A stretch of DNA of 64,000 nucleotides from Aralia elata (GCA_034770075.1 CM068384.1:93274720-93338719); one strand, 5' to 3'; positions 1 to 12,909 are shown, counted from the first letter of the stretch. Notes: generated from the sequence alone by a model not told the origin. Numbers and translations: made by a program.

Positions 1-1712
1 TTAAACGACTATATGCGTTTGGTTTAGGCACCTCACGGCCTTGTCGGATTTAACCGATTAAAACTGCCCCTAATATTAGGGTTGTTCATCTCATACATGC
101 ATTAGAATCCTAACCAAAACAATTCAGTTGGATAACTCTACTTAACATCAATAATATTTCAAAGATTTATAATTCAATCGATAGAATATTTAAACATTTG
201 TTTAGCTGAGTCAAATAGCATCGACAATCATTCATAAGCAGTTCGTGAATAATAGAACTTGAAAGTTTTAACAGATTATGCATAGCATAGCTTGAATACT
301 TGTGAAAAGTTTAGGAGTACTTGCATTCAATATAGAAATCAAATGAAGTTGTGATACTTACTCAAATATAAAGATTGAGAAAGTTTAGGAAACTTACATT
401 CAATGCATAAATCGAATGAGAGTTAGAAACTTGCCTTATGCGTTCTTTAAGGATTACACTAAATTGCTCTTCAATTGTCCTACACAATATCAATCACATA
501 GACACACCAATTAATCATCACATGACTCTTATTATAGTTCATCTTAACTAGCTTTTAAATATGAACCTAACTTCGTATTTTTAACTTTTTCAATAATCGA
601 TTTCAAAACTTATTTAATCCATAATTACGTTCAACCAACCTCGGAATGGTCTCAACTTTGGACCGTGAACTATTTATAACATGGCCTAACTACTCCCATA
701 GGTGGCATGAACAAAAAAATTTACATACACAAAACCTTATTTTTAAGGTCCAATTCCCGAATGCCTTGCAGTTTGTAGACTGCAGGACCCCGACTCGCTT
801 AAACGACCAAAACTTCTTCATTTCAAAACATTTTTGGGTGATTCTTGATTCTGTGTTTAGCTTACTTCCAGAGCTTTCTTTTAATATAAAAATCACATGT
901 TAACTCTTTATACATTAAGAGTTATGAAGCTTATAAAAGCATATTAAAAACTGCTCCCGCGGAAATATTGACAGCTAGACCCAACAGCACTAAAACAGCC
1001 ATAACTCTTTCATACGAAAACATTTTTAGGTGATTCTTGAGCCTATTCTCATTAGAATTTTCCCCTCTACAACTTTCTTTTATAAATCAGAAGCATATTC
1101 AGACTTTACAGTTTTGAAAAATGGACAGAAAGGTTAGAAGTGTGATTTGTTCATAACGTCTTCATTTCATTTGATAAAATATGATACCACAAACATCAAA
1201 ATGTTATGTTATCATGTTCTAACACTCAATTAACTTCAATAACATAAAAATAACTAAATTATAAACCTACTTATATAGAGTTTTATGACTTTTCTCAAGA
1301 ACACGAAGAACACGAAGAACATATGAAAACTAAGTTCCATCATTCTTCATTTCGATTACTTAAAACTTGATGACACAAGCATTAATTAGCTAGGCCATCA
1401 TGTTCTACCACTTATAACATCAAATAAGAAAATCATAAACATACTTATATAGAGTTTTATGACTTTTGCTCAAGAACACATGAAGAAACACTTAGTCGAA
1501 AAAGATCGTACATGGTAACCACTTATGTTCTTGAGCTTTTCAACTATAAAATGAAAGAAAATTGAATATAACAACGACTAGGAATTCTACCTCTTGTAGT
1601 TGCAAGCTTAACTATTTCTTTGCAACTTCAATACATGAAATATATATCTAGAGAGTAACTTTGCTCTTTGATTTTGTGAATTAGCAAGTTGTTTTAAGCT
1701 TGCAAAGCTTCA

Positions 1713-1720
1713 TATTTATA
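1713..1720 (-). promoter_or_regulatory. TATA box of Ty3-1 3' LTR
   Basis: The minus strand reads CTATAAATATG about 40 bp downstream of the TGACATCAT array. This places a transcription start, the U3/R boundary, around 1680-1690. The equivalent site in the 5' LTR is 9777-9784. Confidence 0.6.
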
Positions 1721-1757
1721 GGCTAGGTATAATTAGGGCAAAATAGTCTTTTCGCAT

Positions 1758-1900
1758 CCATGACATCATTATGACATCATGATGACATCATCTTACAACA
1801 TGACATCATCGTTCGCATCATTGTCCAATGTGACATCATTATGACATCATGATGACATCATATTTGTGCTTCTTTGAAGATGATGTCATGGTTACATCAT
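1758..1900 (-). promoter_or_regulatory. TGACATCAT array in U3 of Ty3-1 3' LTR
   Basis: Seven forward copies and one inverted copy of TGACATCAT within about 140 bp, some spaced 11-12 bp apart (around 1760-1795 and 1850-1880). TGACATCA resembles the TGACGTCA half-site class bound by plant bZIP (TGA/CREB-type) factors; binding is an inference. The array lies just upstream of the TATA box in the element's own direction, as a transcriptional enhancer would. The matching array in the 5' LTR is at about 9822-9964, with one word mutated to TGACATTAT. Confidence 0.6.
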
Positions 1901-2420
1901 GCTTGCATCTGATTGGTCGAAAACAATTCACTTGGATTCCTAGTTACATATTCGTATATACTACGTATAATATTCGTATTCTACTCGTATTATACCTCGT
2001 ATTAATCTCGTATTCTACCGTATAATATTTCATATTATACTCGTATTTATTCTTTCATTCTTTCATATAATATTTCGTATTATACTCGTATTCTAACGAA
2101 ATTCATTCCACAATCGAAAAACTACGTTTTTCATTTTCAAATTTTATTGGATATTCCATCTTTTCTCGTAATATTAATATTCGCGTATTCTTTGAAAAAT
2201 CAAAAAGACGCAAAAGCGTTTTTGGGTGAATAGTGTTTTTACGCCTTTTTTCAGAAAAAATTTATTTTCTTCTACGAAATCCAAATTCGAAATTTCTAAC
2301 ACATAAACACAATTTAGATCATAATACGACCTTTAAACACATAACACATAATATATTCAAAAAAAAATATTTTATTTAAATATATTCAAAATGGCTAAGT
2401 ACAAATTCTCAATCGTTACA

Positions 2421-2456
2421 TTCTCCCCCCTTATAAGAATTCTGTCCCCAGAATTA
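2421..2456 (-). other. Polypurine tract and adjoining hairpin of Ty3-1
   Basis: On the minus strand AAGGGGGGAGAA (2432-2421) directly abuts the 3' LTR and is the plus-strand primer. Just upstream is a 7-bp inverted repeat, AATTCTG GGGA CAGAATT (2438-2455). Ty3-2 has the same hairpin and Ty3-3 a diverged one, so the whole block appears conserved among these elements. Confidence 0.8.
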
Positions 2457-2470
2457 CGATACAAGTAATG

Positions 2471-5400
2471 CTACACAAAAAGATGGGGATAATTATTCCT
2501 CATTTTATCTTCAAGTTTCCACGTTGCTTCTTCGGCATTGTGGTTCCTCCATAACACTTTCACAGAAGGTATAACTTTATTGCGTAAGACTTGCTCTTTC
2601 CTATCAATTATCTGAATCAGAATTTCTTCATATTTTAAGTCTTTTTCAACCTAGATAGGTTCATATTCAATAACATGTTTATAATCTGGTTTATAGGGTC
2701 GTAGTACCGACACGTGAAACACGTTATGAATATGTTCTAACTCAGGAGGTAAGGCTATTTCGTAAGCCACTTCCCCTACCCTTCTCAATACTTCGAACGG
2801 TCCTATAAATCTCGGACTAAGCTTCCCTTTCTTTCCAAAACGTATCTTCCCTTTCCAAGGCGACACTTTCAAAAATACATAACTGCCGACTTCAAAATCT
2901 CGTGTCTGACGATGCTGATCCGCATACTTCTTCTGTCGGTCTTGAGCTGCGATTAGCCTTGACCTTATGACTTTAATAATCTCTGCGGTTTGCTGAACCA
3001 ATTCTGGTCCCAACAGTCGACGTTCCCCTACCTCATCCCAACACAGTGGCGTTCTGCACTTTCTTCCGTATAACGCTTCGTAAGGCGGCATACCTATACT
3101 TGTGTGATAGCTATTATTATAAGCGAATTCTACTAAAGGTAGGTGGTCGTCCCAACTCCCCTTAAAGTCCATGACACAAGCCCGTAGCATATCTTCTAGG
3201 GTCTGAATCGTTCGTTCGCTCTGTCCGTCCGTTTGAGGATGATATGCAGTGCTCAACCTCAAATGCGTTCCCATTTGCCCTTGCAAACTCTTCCAGAAGT
3301 TCGACGTGAAACGCGGATCTCGATCCGACACAATCGAAACTAGAACTCCATGTCGCGAAACAATTTCCTTAACATAGAGTTTAGCTAACTGTTCTAGGTT
3401 AAACCTAATCTTTATCGGCAAGAAATGAGCCGACTTTGTCAAACGATCCACTATAACCCATATAGCGTCGTATCCCTTCTGTGTCATTGGAAGTCCTACG
3501 ACAAAATCCATCGTGATATGCTCCCATTTCCACTCTGGAATCTCTAACGGTTGTAACAACCCACTGGGTCTCTGATGTTCGGCCTTAACTTTTTGACAAG
3601 TCAGGCACCTACTGACGCACTCCGCGACTTCTCTTTTCATGTTCGGCCACCAAAATTTTTGTCGGAGGTCTTGATACATCTTCGTGCTACCAGGATGAAT
3701 CGAAAACCTCGAACAATGGGCCTCTTGTAATATCTCCTCTTTTAGCTTCGGTTCTAATGGAACCCAAATTCTTCCTTCAAACCTTATCATTCCTTCACTA
3801 TCGAGTTTATACTTCAACTCTTCTCCTTTAGAAATTCTCTTCCTTATAACTTCGCATTCCTCATCTTTGAGTTGTGCCTCCTTTACTCTGTCCACTAGTG
3901 TTTGACGAGTTTCCATTGCAAATAATTTTCCCCCCGATTCCATTGGAAATTTTACCTCCAACTCCATTTTAGCCATCTCTGCTATTAGCTCATCTTGAGC
4001 GGTTAACATAGACAACTTCTCCCGACCCTTCCTACTTAAGGCGTCGGCCACTACATTCGCCTTTCCTGGATGATATAGAATCTTACAATCATAGTCCTTG
4101 ATTAATTCTAACCATCTCCTCTGTCTCATATTCAACTCTTTCTGTGTGAAGATATATTTTAGACTTTTGTGGTCTGTGTATATCTCACATTTTTCTCCGT
4201 AGAGATAGTGCCTCCAAATTTTCAAGGCAAACACCACTGCTGCCAATTCGAGATCATGAGTAGGGTATCCCCTCTCATAATCTTTCAATTGTCGTGACGC
4301 ATACGCAATGACTTTACCGTGCTGCATAAGCACGCATCCAAGTCCCTTATGCGACGCATCACTATAAACTACAAAATTACCTGTGTCATCTGGTAAGGAT
4401 AACACTGGCGCTTCACTTAATCTTTTCTTGAGCTCCTGAAAACTTTCTTCGCATTTCTACGACCATACGTATTTTACTGTCTTTCTCGTCAAATTTGTTA
4501 ACGGGGTAGCTATCTTCGAAAAATGTTGAATAAATCTCCGATAGTAACCCGCTAACCCTAGGAAACTACGCACTTCAGTCGGCGTCTTCGGCTGCTCCCA
4601 ATTAATCACCGCTTCCACCTTCCCTGGATCTACGGATATACCGTCCTTGTCGATCACGTGTCCCAAAAATTGTACCCTCTCTAGCCAAAATTCACACTTG
4701 CTGAATTTCGCATACAACTTTTCCCTCCTTAGTGTTTCTAACACTATCCTTAGATGTTCTGCATGATCCTCCTGCGTCTTTGAATAGATCAGGATATCAT
4801 CTATGAACACTACTACAAACTTGTCTAGATACTGCTTGAACACTCTGTTCATCAGATCCATAAATGCGGCAGACGCATTCGTCAAACCAAACGACATCAC
4901 CAGAAACTCGTAATGGCCATATCGAGTCCTGAATGCCGTCTTGGGTACATCTTCTCCTCTCACCTTTAACTGGTGATACCCCGTTCTCAAATCTATCTTA
5001 GAAAAGTATTTTTCCCCTTTTAACTAATCAAACAGATCGTCGATCCTGGGCAATGGATAGTTATTCTTGATCGTTACTTTGTTCAACTCCCGATAGTCAA
5101 TACAAAACCTTAACGTTCCGTCCTTCTTTTTCACAAATAGCACTGGTGCTCCCCATGGAGAAACACTTGGTTGGATATATTTTCGATCTAATAATTCTTG
5201 CAATTGTATCATCAATTCCTTCATCTCTACGGGTGCCATCTTATGGTGCCCTCAAAACTGGTGCCGTCCCGGGCACTATGTCTATAACAAACTCGATCTC
5301 TCTGTCTGGCGGAAGACCTAGTAACTCGTCTGGAAATACATCCGCGAATTCTTGCACGATAGGTATATGTCCAATTTCCTCTCCCACTTGTTGGGTATCA

Positions 5401-5471
5401 ACAATATGGCACAGATAACCTACGCATCCATTTTTAACAGCTTCTGCGCTTGCATCATCATTAGACAACAA
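2471..5471 (-). pseudogene. Ty3-1 pol: RT, RNase H, integrase, chromodomain (broken)
   Basis: Continuation of the gag-protease frame. Reverse transcriptase covers about 5240-4580, with the FIDD active site at 4807-4796. RNase H has YSDAS at 4366-4352. In the 584-residue open block (4405-2651), integrase shows the HHCC finger at residues 230/237/267/270 and D300, D361, E397, a correct D-D-35-E spacing. The C-terminus (2650-2474) is chromodomain-like, with VKVLWRNH and an aromatic-acidic tail. Breaks: 5471-5241 lies in a shifted frame (two compensating frameshifts), and in-frame stops fall at 5024 (FD*LKG, Gln expected), 4457 (VWS*KCEE) and 2651 (EPI*VEKD, Gln expected). The final stop is at 2471-2473. 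All catalytic residues are present, so loss of function comes from the stops and shifts alone. Confidence 0.93.
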
Positions 5472-7000
5472 GAATGTCGGTGCGATTTACTACCATAGAA
5501 CACTACCTTAGACTGTTTGGAAGTCTGAAGGTTTATGCTCTTCTTCAGACAATCTATTATCGCCCCGTGGTTGACTAACCAATCCATCCCCAATATTACG
5601 TCGAATTCTCCCAAGTTAATTGGAATTAAATCTACCGTTAACTTATGTCCTCTAATTTCGACGCAACAATTCCTATGAACGTGTTTAACAGGGATTACTT
5701 CCTTATTCGCAACTTCTATGTTCAAGGGTAACTCTAGTTTCTCTAGAGGTAAACCTAAACGTATAGCAAAATCACAGGATATGAAAGAACAGGTCGCACC
5801 CGAATCAAACAATACATATGCATTAATATTATTTATTGGGATGATACCTGAGACTACATCTTCAGATGCCACGGCATCTCGGGCCGTCATGTTGAAGGTC
5901 CGGGCGGTTGGTCTACTCGCTGGGGCTGGACCAGTTATGGTCAGCTTACCACTGTTGTTCCCTTTGTTGCCGTTACCCCCGTCTGCTCCCTTCTTTGGGC
6001 AATTTCTTGCCATATGGTCTGCCGCTCCGCAGATGAAACATCCGGTGTTCTTCTTCGAGTTGGGGCAGTTAGGAGAGATATGTCCCTCCTGCCCATAATT
6101 ATAGCACACTGACTTTCCCTTCAGGCAGACCCCGAAATGATTCTTCCCACATATCTTGCACGGTTCTCCCTTCTTCTTTGGGTCCCCTTGTTTGGTTCCG
6201 GTATTCCCGAAGTTGTTCCACTTCCTCTTGTGGCTTCCTCCACTACCACTAGGTCCATCAGCTCTACCTCCTCCTTCATTCTTATTCTTATTTTTCTTCT
6301 CTCGGTTGAATAAGCTCAACGCCTCGCTTCCCCCTTCGGCTATAATAGCCTTCTCCAAGATTGATCCGAAAGAACCAATCTGCAACACAGAAATTTTATT
6401 GTAGAGCCAAGGTTTTAAGCCCTGCTCAAACCTTCGTGCCTTCCTTTGTTCGGTGTCCACTTGATGTGGCGCAAACCTAGCCAGTTCATTGAACTTGGCA
6501 GCGTATTGGGGAACTGACATTTCTTCCTACTTCAATTCTAAAAACCGCATTTCCATACGGCTCTGCATACTCATAGGGAAGTAGTTCTCAAAGTATAACT
6601 CTTTGAACCGATCCCACACGATAACTCCCTCTCCGACCCTATTTTGATTGGCTTCCCACCAAAAGTTGGCCTCACCTTTTAACAAATATGTAGCAAAAGC
6701 AATCTTTTGCTCCTCTCCGACTCTAGCGATTTCAAACGCCTTCTCTATTTCTTTAATCCATGATTGAGCTTCTATAGGCTCGATGGTCCCCCTAAACTCT
6801 GGCGGTCCCACATTTTTGAAATCCTTAAAATTGGCTACTTGCACAGCAGGAGGATTTACAAGTACCTCAGTACGCTCTCTATTAAAGGCCCCTAGTAAGA
6901 GGTCTATGAACTGTTGCATAGGATTAGCTTGCTCCCTATTCTCGTTTTCAGGTTCTCTCTGTTGGGTCCTGTACCCTCTAGGTCTTCCTCTTGGCGACAT
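5420..7000 (-). pseudogene. Ty3-1 gag and aspartic protease (broken)
   Basis: The start ATG at 7000 opens MSPRGRPRGYR, similar to the start of Ty3-3 gag. The retrotransposon gag domain (FKDFKNVGPPEFRG, then WW-type capsid motifs) is followed by three CCHC-type knuckles at about 6160-5999. The second reads CYNYG, having lost its second Cys to Tyr. The protease motif LFDSGAT is at about 5812-5795 (DSG 5806-5798). A TAG at 6527-6529 interrupts gag where relatives have Gln (ELKQGG). A frameshift near 5430-5470 separates the protease from RT. Gag would form the particle and protease would process it, but this copy could do so only with readthrough. Confidence 0.93.
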
Positions 7001-7428
7001 TTTTCTGTTAAATTATAATAAAATTATGTTATTATTAACTCACTATTCGTTTTTTTTTACACATTCTCATTAATACTAGCACATACACATTACAAAGCAC
7101 GTCTAATAAATATTTTTATATAATATGCTTCTTAATTCATACAACGTATTTAATAAAGCTGAAGCTTTTCACATACTATCCCCTTATTACTATCATAATG
7201 ATGGGATTCATAAAAGATAACCTTATACATAAGCTATAGTAACAAAATATATTTATTAATATCACATAACAAATATAATTTATTTTAAGTTTTGCTTTTA
7301 CTTTTATTATCTTTTGATGAATTTCCTCAATTCATCCCTTAAAAACTCTATTTGAGTTTATCTCTTGACTAACTTCTCTAAGGTCATATTCCTAAGGTAT
7401 TTTCCCCACCTAAGATTTATAACCTAAA
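7001..7428 (-). other. Ty3-1 5' leader between PBS and gag
   Basis: About 430 bp of AT-rich sequence between the primer-binding site and the gag ATG. I see no ORF in it. This is a useful contrast to Ty3-2, whose leader is about 1.4 kb and carries an extra ORF. Confidence 0.7.
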
Positions 7429-7440
7429 GCTTTGATACCA
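7429..7440 (-). other. Primer-binding site of Ty3-1 (initiator tRNA-Met type)
   Basis: The minus strand reads TGGTATCAAAGC, three bases inside the 5' LTR end. The consensus complement of the plant initiator tRNA-Met 3' end is TGGTATCAGAGC; this copy differs at one base. Confidence 0.9.
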
Positions 7441-7443
7441 ACC

Positions 7444-10400
7444 TGTAATGCCTCCAAATCCAGGTCTACCTTTAAACCTGGGTCCAGTGCATCACGGTAC
7501 TACCCATTTATCACAATAATATTGACATAAATGCAATTACTATATTATTACAATATGTCTCACTCAAATCCCAGGTTCTATAACCATTACATCATTCATC
7601 GTCATAATAATAATAAATATTACATCATTCTTAAGAATAAATCCTTCATAATATAAACTATTACATATTAGGATAATATAATCCTATTCGTTAACTTTTC
7701 CTTTGCCTTTGTCCCTTCGGGAACCTTCGGCAGTCTCGGTTTTAACTGAAAATATTTGATTTAAAGCAAGAATGAGCATTTAATTGCTCAGCAAGTATAA
7801 CAGTTTAATAACAACAAAATCAAGAATCATATCATCATTATTCAACAACTGAACAATAGTTGAGAAATATTCTGAATAAATTGGAATAACAATTTACTTT
7901 TATTTGAATTGATTTTCGAAACGACATACTGAGCAGTCATAAGACCTTGAACTTTTATTTTTATTCATAAAAAGGTTTCACCGTATTTAAACCGCAAACC
8001 GATATGCTTACGAGCACTTCTAGGTGATCAGCCCATAGTACTCTATGTTGATCAACATTCTATTTTAAACGACTATATGCGTTTGGTTTAGGCACCTCAC
8101 GGCCTTGTCGGATTTAACCGATTAAAACTGCCCCTAATATTAGGGTTGTTCATCTCATACATGCATTAGAATCCTAACCAAAATAATTCAGTTGGATAAC
8201 TCTACTTAACATCAATAATATTTCAAAGATTTATAATTCAATAGATAGAATATTTAAACATTTGTTTAGCTGAGTCAAATAGCATCGACAATCATTCATA
8301 AGCAGTTCGTGAATAATAGAACTTGAAAGCTTTAACAGATTATGCATAGCATAGCTTGAATACTTGTGAAAAGTTTAGGAGTACTTGCATTCAATATAGA
8401 AATCAAATGAAGTTGGGATACTTACTCAAATATAAAGATTGAGAAAGTTTAGGAAACTTACATTCAATGCATAAATCGAATGAGAGTTAGAAACTTGCCT
8501 TATGCGTTCTTTAAGGATTACACTAAATTGCTCTTCAATTGTCCTACACAATATCAATCACATAGACACACCAATTAATCATCACATGACTCTTATTATA
8601 GTTCATCTTAACTAGCTTTTAAACATGAACCTAACTTCGTATTTTTAACTTTTTCAATAATCGATTTCAAAACTTATTTAATCCATAATTACGTTCAACC
8701 AACCTCGGAATGGTCTCAACTTTGGACCGTGAACTATTTATAACATGGCCTAACTACTCCCATAGGTGGCATGAACAAAAAAATTTACATACACAAAACC
8801 TTATTTTTAAGGTCCAATTCCCGAATGCCTTGCAGTTTGTAGACTGCAGGACCCCGACTCGCTTAAACGACCATAACTTTTTCGTTTCAAAACATTTTTG
8901 GGTGATTCTTGATTCTGTGTTTAGCTTACTTCCAGAGCTTTCTTTTGATATAAAAATCACATGTTAACTCTTTATATATTAAGAGTTATGAAGCTTATAA
9001 AAGCATATTAAAAACTGCTCCCGCGGAAATATTGACAGCTAGACCCAGCAGCACTAAAACAGCCATAACTCTTTCATACGAAAACATTTTTAGGTGATTC
9101 TTGAGCCTATTCTCATTAGAATTTTCCCCTCTACAACTTTCTTTTATAAATCAGAAGCATATTCAGATTTACAGTTTCAAAAAATGGACAGAAAGGTCAG
9201 AAGTGTGATTTGTTCATAACGTCTTCATTTCATTTGATAAAATATGATACCACAAACATCAAAATGTTATGTTATCATGTTCTAACACTCAATTAACTTC
9301 AATAACATAAAAATAACTAAATTATAAACCTACTTATATAGAGTTTTATGACTTTTCTCAAGAACACGAAGAACACGAAGAACATATGAAAACTAAGTTC
9401 CATCATTCTTCATTTCGATTACTTAAAACTTGATGACACAAGCATTAATTAGCTAGGCCATCATGTTCTACCACTTATAACATCAAATAAGAAAATCATA
9501 AACATACTTATATAGAGTTTTATGACTTTTTCTCAAGAACACATGAAGAAACACTTAGTCGAAAAAGATCGTACATGGTAACCACTTATGTTCTTGAGCT
9601 TTTCAACTATAAAATGAAAGAAAATTGAATATAACAACGACTAGGAATTCTACCTCTTGTAGTTGCAAGCTTAACTATTTCTTTGCAACTTCAATACATG
9701 AAATATATATCTAGAGAGTAACTTTGCTCTTTGATTTTGTGAATTAGCAAGTTGTTTTAAGCTTGCAAAGCTTCATATTTATAGGCTAGGTAGAGTTAGG
9801 GCAAAATAGTCTTTTCGCATCCATGACATCATTATGACATCATGATGACATTATCTTCCAACGTGACATCATCGTTCGCATCATTGTCCAATGTGACATC
9901 ATTATGACATCATGATGACATCATATTTGTGCTTCTTTGGAGATGATGTCATGGTTACATCATGCTTGCATCTGATTGGTCGAAAACAATTCACTTGGAT
10001 TCCTAGTTACATATTCGTATATACTACCTATAATATTCGTATTCTACTCGTATTATACCTCGTATTAATCTCGTATTCTACCGTATAATATTTCATATTA
10101 TACTCGTATTTATTCTTTCATTCTTTCATATAATATTTCGTATTATACTCGTATTCTAACGAAATTCATTCCACAGTCGAAAAACTACGTTTTTCGTTTT
10201 CAAATTTTATTGGATATTCCATCTTTTCTCGTAATATTAATATTCGCGTATTCTTTGAAAAATCAAAAAGACACAAAAGCGTTTTTGGGTGAATAGTGTT
10301 TTTACGCCTTTTTTTCAGAAAAAAATTATTTTCTTCTACGAAATCCAAATTCGAAATTTCTAACACGTAAACACAATTTAGATCATAATACGACCTTTAA

Positions 10401-10484
10401 ACACATAACACATAATATATTCATAAAAAATTATTTTATTTAAATATATTCAAAATGGCTAAGTACAAATTCTCAATCGTTACA
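7444..10484 (-). repeat. Ty3-1 5' LTR
   Basis: A 3041-bp LTR bounded by TGTAACGATT (10484, minus strand) and GGCATTACA (7444). It is the complete partner of the partial LTR at 1-2420. It carries the TGACATCAT array (about 9822-9964), TATA box (9777-9784), CATAACT-type modules (around 8930 and 9065) and one CACTATTCAC word near 10295. Confidence 0.93.
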
Positions 10485-10584
10485 TTAAGTGTATTTAATT
10501 TAGTCTATGGAGATAGAATAAATTAAACAACTTAATATTTATTATTTAATATTTTCGAAATATTAAATATAAATTAATAAGAGG

Positions 10585-10651
<67 letters not shown>

Positions 10652-11237
10652 TACTATTATTTAATTCCTAATAGGGATTGAGAATTAATTAATAGAAGTA
10701 CTCTCTCATGAATTCCTAATTAGATTAGGAGCATAATTAATTAAAGGAGTTTAATTATAATAGAAACCCTAATCCTAAATAGTTTAGGGAAGGGTTATTC
10801 CTACATCTATAAATAAGAGGTGTCTTATCATAGATTAGGGTTACACACTCTTGCATTAGATTGTGGAGAGTACTAGCAATTTCTATAGAGATAGAAACTA
10901 GGGTTTTGCCAATACCCAACTTCTTGAATACCTATTCTTCCTTGGTGGATCACCTCTAGAGGCCCAACACTTGGGTGGCTAACATTGATCAAAGGAAGGA
11001 ATCTCATAGGTGGAATTCGAGGAGAACACGAAGGACTAGGAGTTCAACTTATACCCGAGGAAGCTTTGATCTACGAGGGTATAATTATTATTTTCTTTCT
11101 CTTTCGTTTAATTGATAATTGAACACAAGGATAGATCATGGTGATGGTTTGTATTAAAATTTTTAAATTCGTTTTATCACGCTTCCGCTCTATTTATGTA
11201 ATTTGATTGCTTGTTTGTGTTATATACAAACCTAACA
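10485..11237 (+). repeat. Copia 5' LTR, right part
   Basis: Ends ...CCTAACA just before the PBS. Its left part is cut off by the Ty3-1 insertion. It is homologous to 37511-38369 (start ttaagt..tttaattta, then the ATT run, then a shared ending), which identifies both as one LTR type. Confidence 0.85.
10587..10648. repeat. (ATT)n microsatellite in copia LTR
   Basis: About 60 bp of almost pure ATT trinucleotides. The same run occurs at the same LTR position at 37608-37669, so it was part of the LTR before the copies diverged. Confidence 0.95.
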
Positions 11238-11238
11238 A

Positions 11239-11250
11239 TGGTATCAGAGC
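11239..11250 (+). other. Primer-binding site of the copia element
   Basis: TGGTATCAGAGC, the exact complement type of the plant initiator tRNA-Met 3' end, one base after the LTR end. Confidence 0.92.
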
Positions 11251-12909
11251 TCAATCCTTATGTTAATTATTGATTTTGATGATTCCATGTATGAATTGAT
11301 ATGCAATACGATCAGATTTTTGGACTGGAAAATTTTTTTTGAATCTGCGTCGCGGCGCGGCCGCGCCGTTTCCAGTTTATTCTGGAGCGCGGCTGCACCC
11401 TAACCCAGAAAACGTTTTTGGGGGTGCAGCGCGGCCGCGCCACTCCTAGTTCATTTTGGAGCGTGGTCGCGCCAGTGTGCAGACTTTGAAATTTTTTTGT
11501 TTTTCTCAATTAACATAAATGGTTTATTTAATTGATTAAAGTTTAAAATAAAGTTGTTTATTTTATCTGGAATAGGATTTCAGATTGCTAAAATTAAAGG
11601 AGTTTAATTTGGATTTGGTTTTTGATTAAAATAAAAGAGTTTATTTTGTTTCAAAACTAAATATTAGCAAAACTTTTGCCCATTAATTGATATCAATGCA
11701 TATATGGAATGGTTTTATTATTCATGGGATGAATGTTATTTATTGATACATATAAATATATGTATGATAATAAATAGGGATTGATTATGGACTATTGACC
11801 AATGTGTGATTGGATTTATTTTAGTGGATGCTTGAATGTATGGGTTTTTATAAATGGGGTATGCGTACCTCGTCTTCTCTAATTTTTCTTAATGTAAATT
11901 CTTTCTCCCTCCTATGTACTTCCCCTTGACTGCTGATCAAGGTTTCTATTTATTATAAATAGTTTTTGTAATAGGACTAATTAGAATTAATTTTGAAGAA
12001 TTGGAGACAAAGGAGCAAGGAACGCTTGAAGACCCGTTTGTAATGGAGCCCGGGTTTAAATATAATAGTTATATTTAAATTTAATTCTTGCACCCTAGGT
12101 TTGACCTTTTGGTTCACTTGGTGGCTCTAGTGAACCAAACTAGAATAAAAGTCCATAATCAATCCGGGTAGAATATAGTATTCTATTTGTGCATGTTTAC
12201 TATATATATATTATATATTATCCAACATGCTTCGCATGTAAAATAATATGACACGTATTTTATATATATATGTGCATGCGCGCTAAACAAGATGAGACTA
12301 ATAATAATAAACCCCTCGAAGAAATAATATTAAGTCCTAAGCGTTCAAAGATATTATGAATATTGAACGTCGCCTTCTAGCATGGTAAAACAATAGAGTA
12401 TTAAATATTTAATATGAGTTGGTTGTGCACACACAAGGCGAGTATTAAATATTTAAGATGTTGTTTTATCACATTTGATGCTTATTAAGGAATTGAATAT
12501 TACTTCTTTGTTGTGCACACACAAGGGCGGTCTTTTTCTCTTCACATATATGGAAGTACTAGGTTGGACTTAACTTAGATTATTTTAGTTCGGATGTGCA
12601 CACACTTGATCATTATAATCTAAGAGGAAAAATACAAGGAGTTACATAGTGATGTAATTGACAATAGTTGTCTACCTATTTATTTATATATAGTTTGTTG
12701 TGCACATACAAGGCTATATACATTTGAAATGGGATCCTTAATCTCACTAGCAAATCTTTAATTAGATTTACCGAACTATATAATGAGGGTAATATAGTTT
12801 GATGAAAAAGTGAGATATACCAATTTAAAATAAAGACCTAATTTATATTGGTAATTAATTAAATGAATGTATGCTAAAATTTTGTCTATTTCACATGCAG
12901 AATTTAAAA
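11251..12909 (+). other. Long copia leader with GC palindromes and repeated stem-loop words
   Basis: A 1.66-kb untranslated leader between PBS and gag. Positions 11345-11480 hold four variants of GCGCGGCCGCGCC spaced 35-50 bp apart. Positions 12330-12720 hold four copies of a TTGTGCACACACAAGG-like word (near 12424, 12511, 12594 and 12699), a duplicated GAGTATTAAATATTTA segment, and an inverted repeat CGTTCAA...TTGAACG (12335-12362). The end (about 12880-12900) reads like a plant 3' splice site: a T-rich tract closing in CACATGCAG. I see no conserved ORF. Confidence 0.6.

Larger units (their letters stand above)
1..2420 (-). repeat. Ty3-1 3' LTR (partial)
   Basis: Direct repeat of 8065-10484. 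On the minus strand it begins TGTAACGATTGAG at 2420, just after the polypurine tract. About 620 bp of the far end lie outside the window. It contains the TGACATCAT array, a TATA box, and two copies of the CATAACT-type module (around 865-930 and 1000-1080). Short open frames in it are not conserved coding sequence. Confidence 0.93.
1..10484 (-). mobile_element. Ty3-1: Ty3/gypsy chromovirus (Tekay/Del-like), 3' LTR cut by window edge
   Basis: Minus-strand LTR retrotransposon. Read on the minus strand it has a 5' LTR (10484-7444), a tRNA-Met type PBS, gag-PR-RT-RH-IN-chromodomain in one frame, a G-rich polypurine tract and a 3' LTR (2420 to beyond position 1). The domain order with integrase last and a C-terminal chromodomain, plus LTRs of about 3 kb, fits plant chromoviruses of the Tekay/Del lineage; the lineage name is inferred, not searched. 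The two LTRs stay in register at an offset of 8064 over the shared 2420 bp, so insertion looks recent. It inserted into the 5' LTR of the Ty1/copia block: sequence right of 10484 matches copia LTR sequence near 37511. The right-hand target duplication should be ttaag; the left copy is outside the window. Confidence 0.93.

Noticed and set aside
646..903. 85-residue open frame, repeated at 8710-8967
   Set aside because: It lies in both Ty3-1 LTRs, antisense to the element, and is repeated only because the LTRs are repeats. No protein features.
1758..1900. CRISPR-like regular repeats
   Set aside because: Short degenerate words in a plant LTR promoter with irregular spacing and no unique spacers or cas genes.
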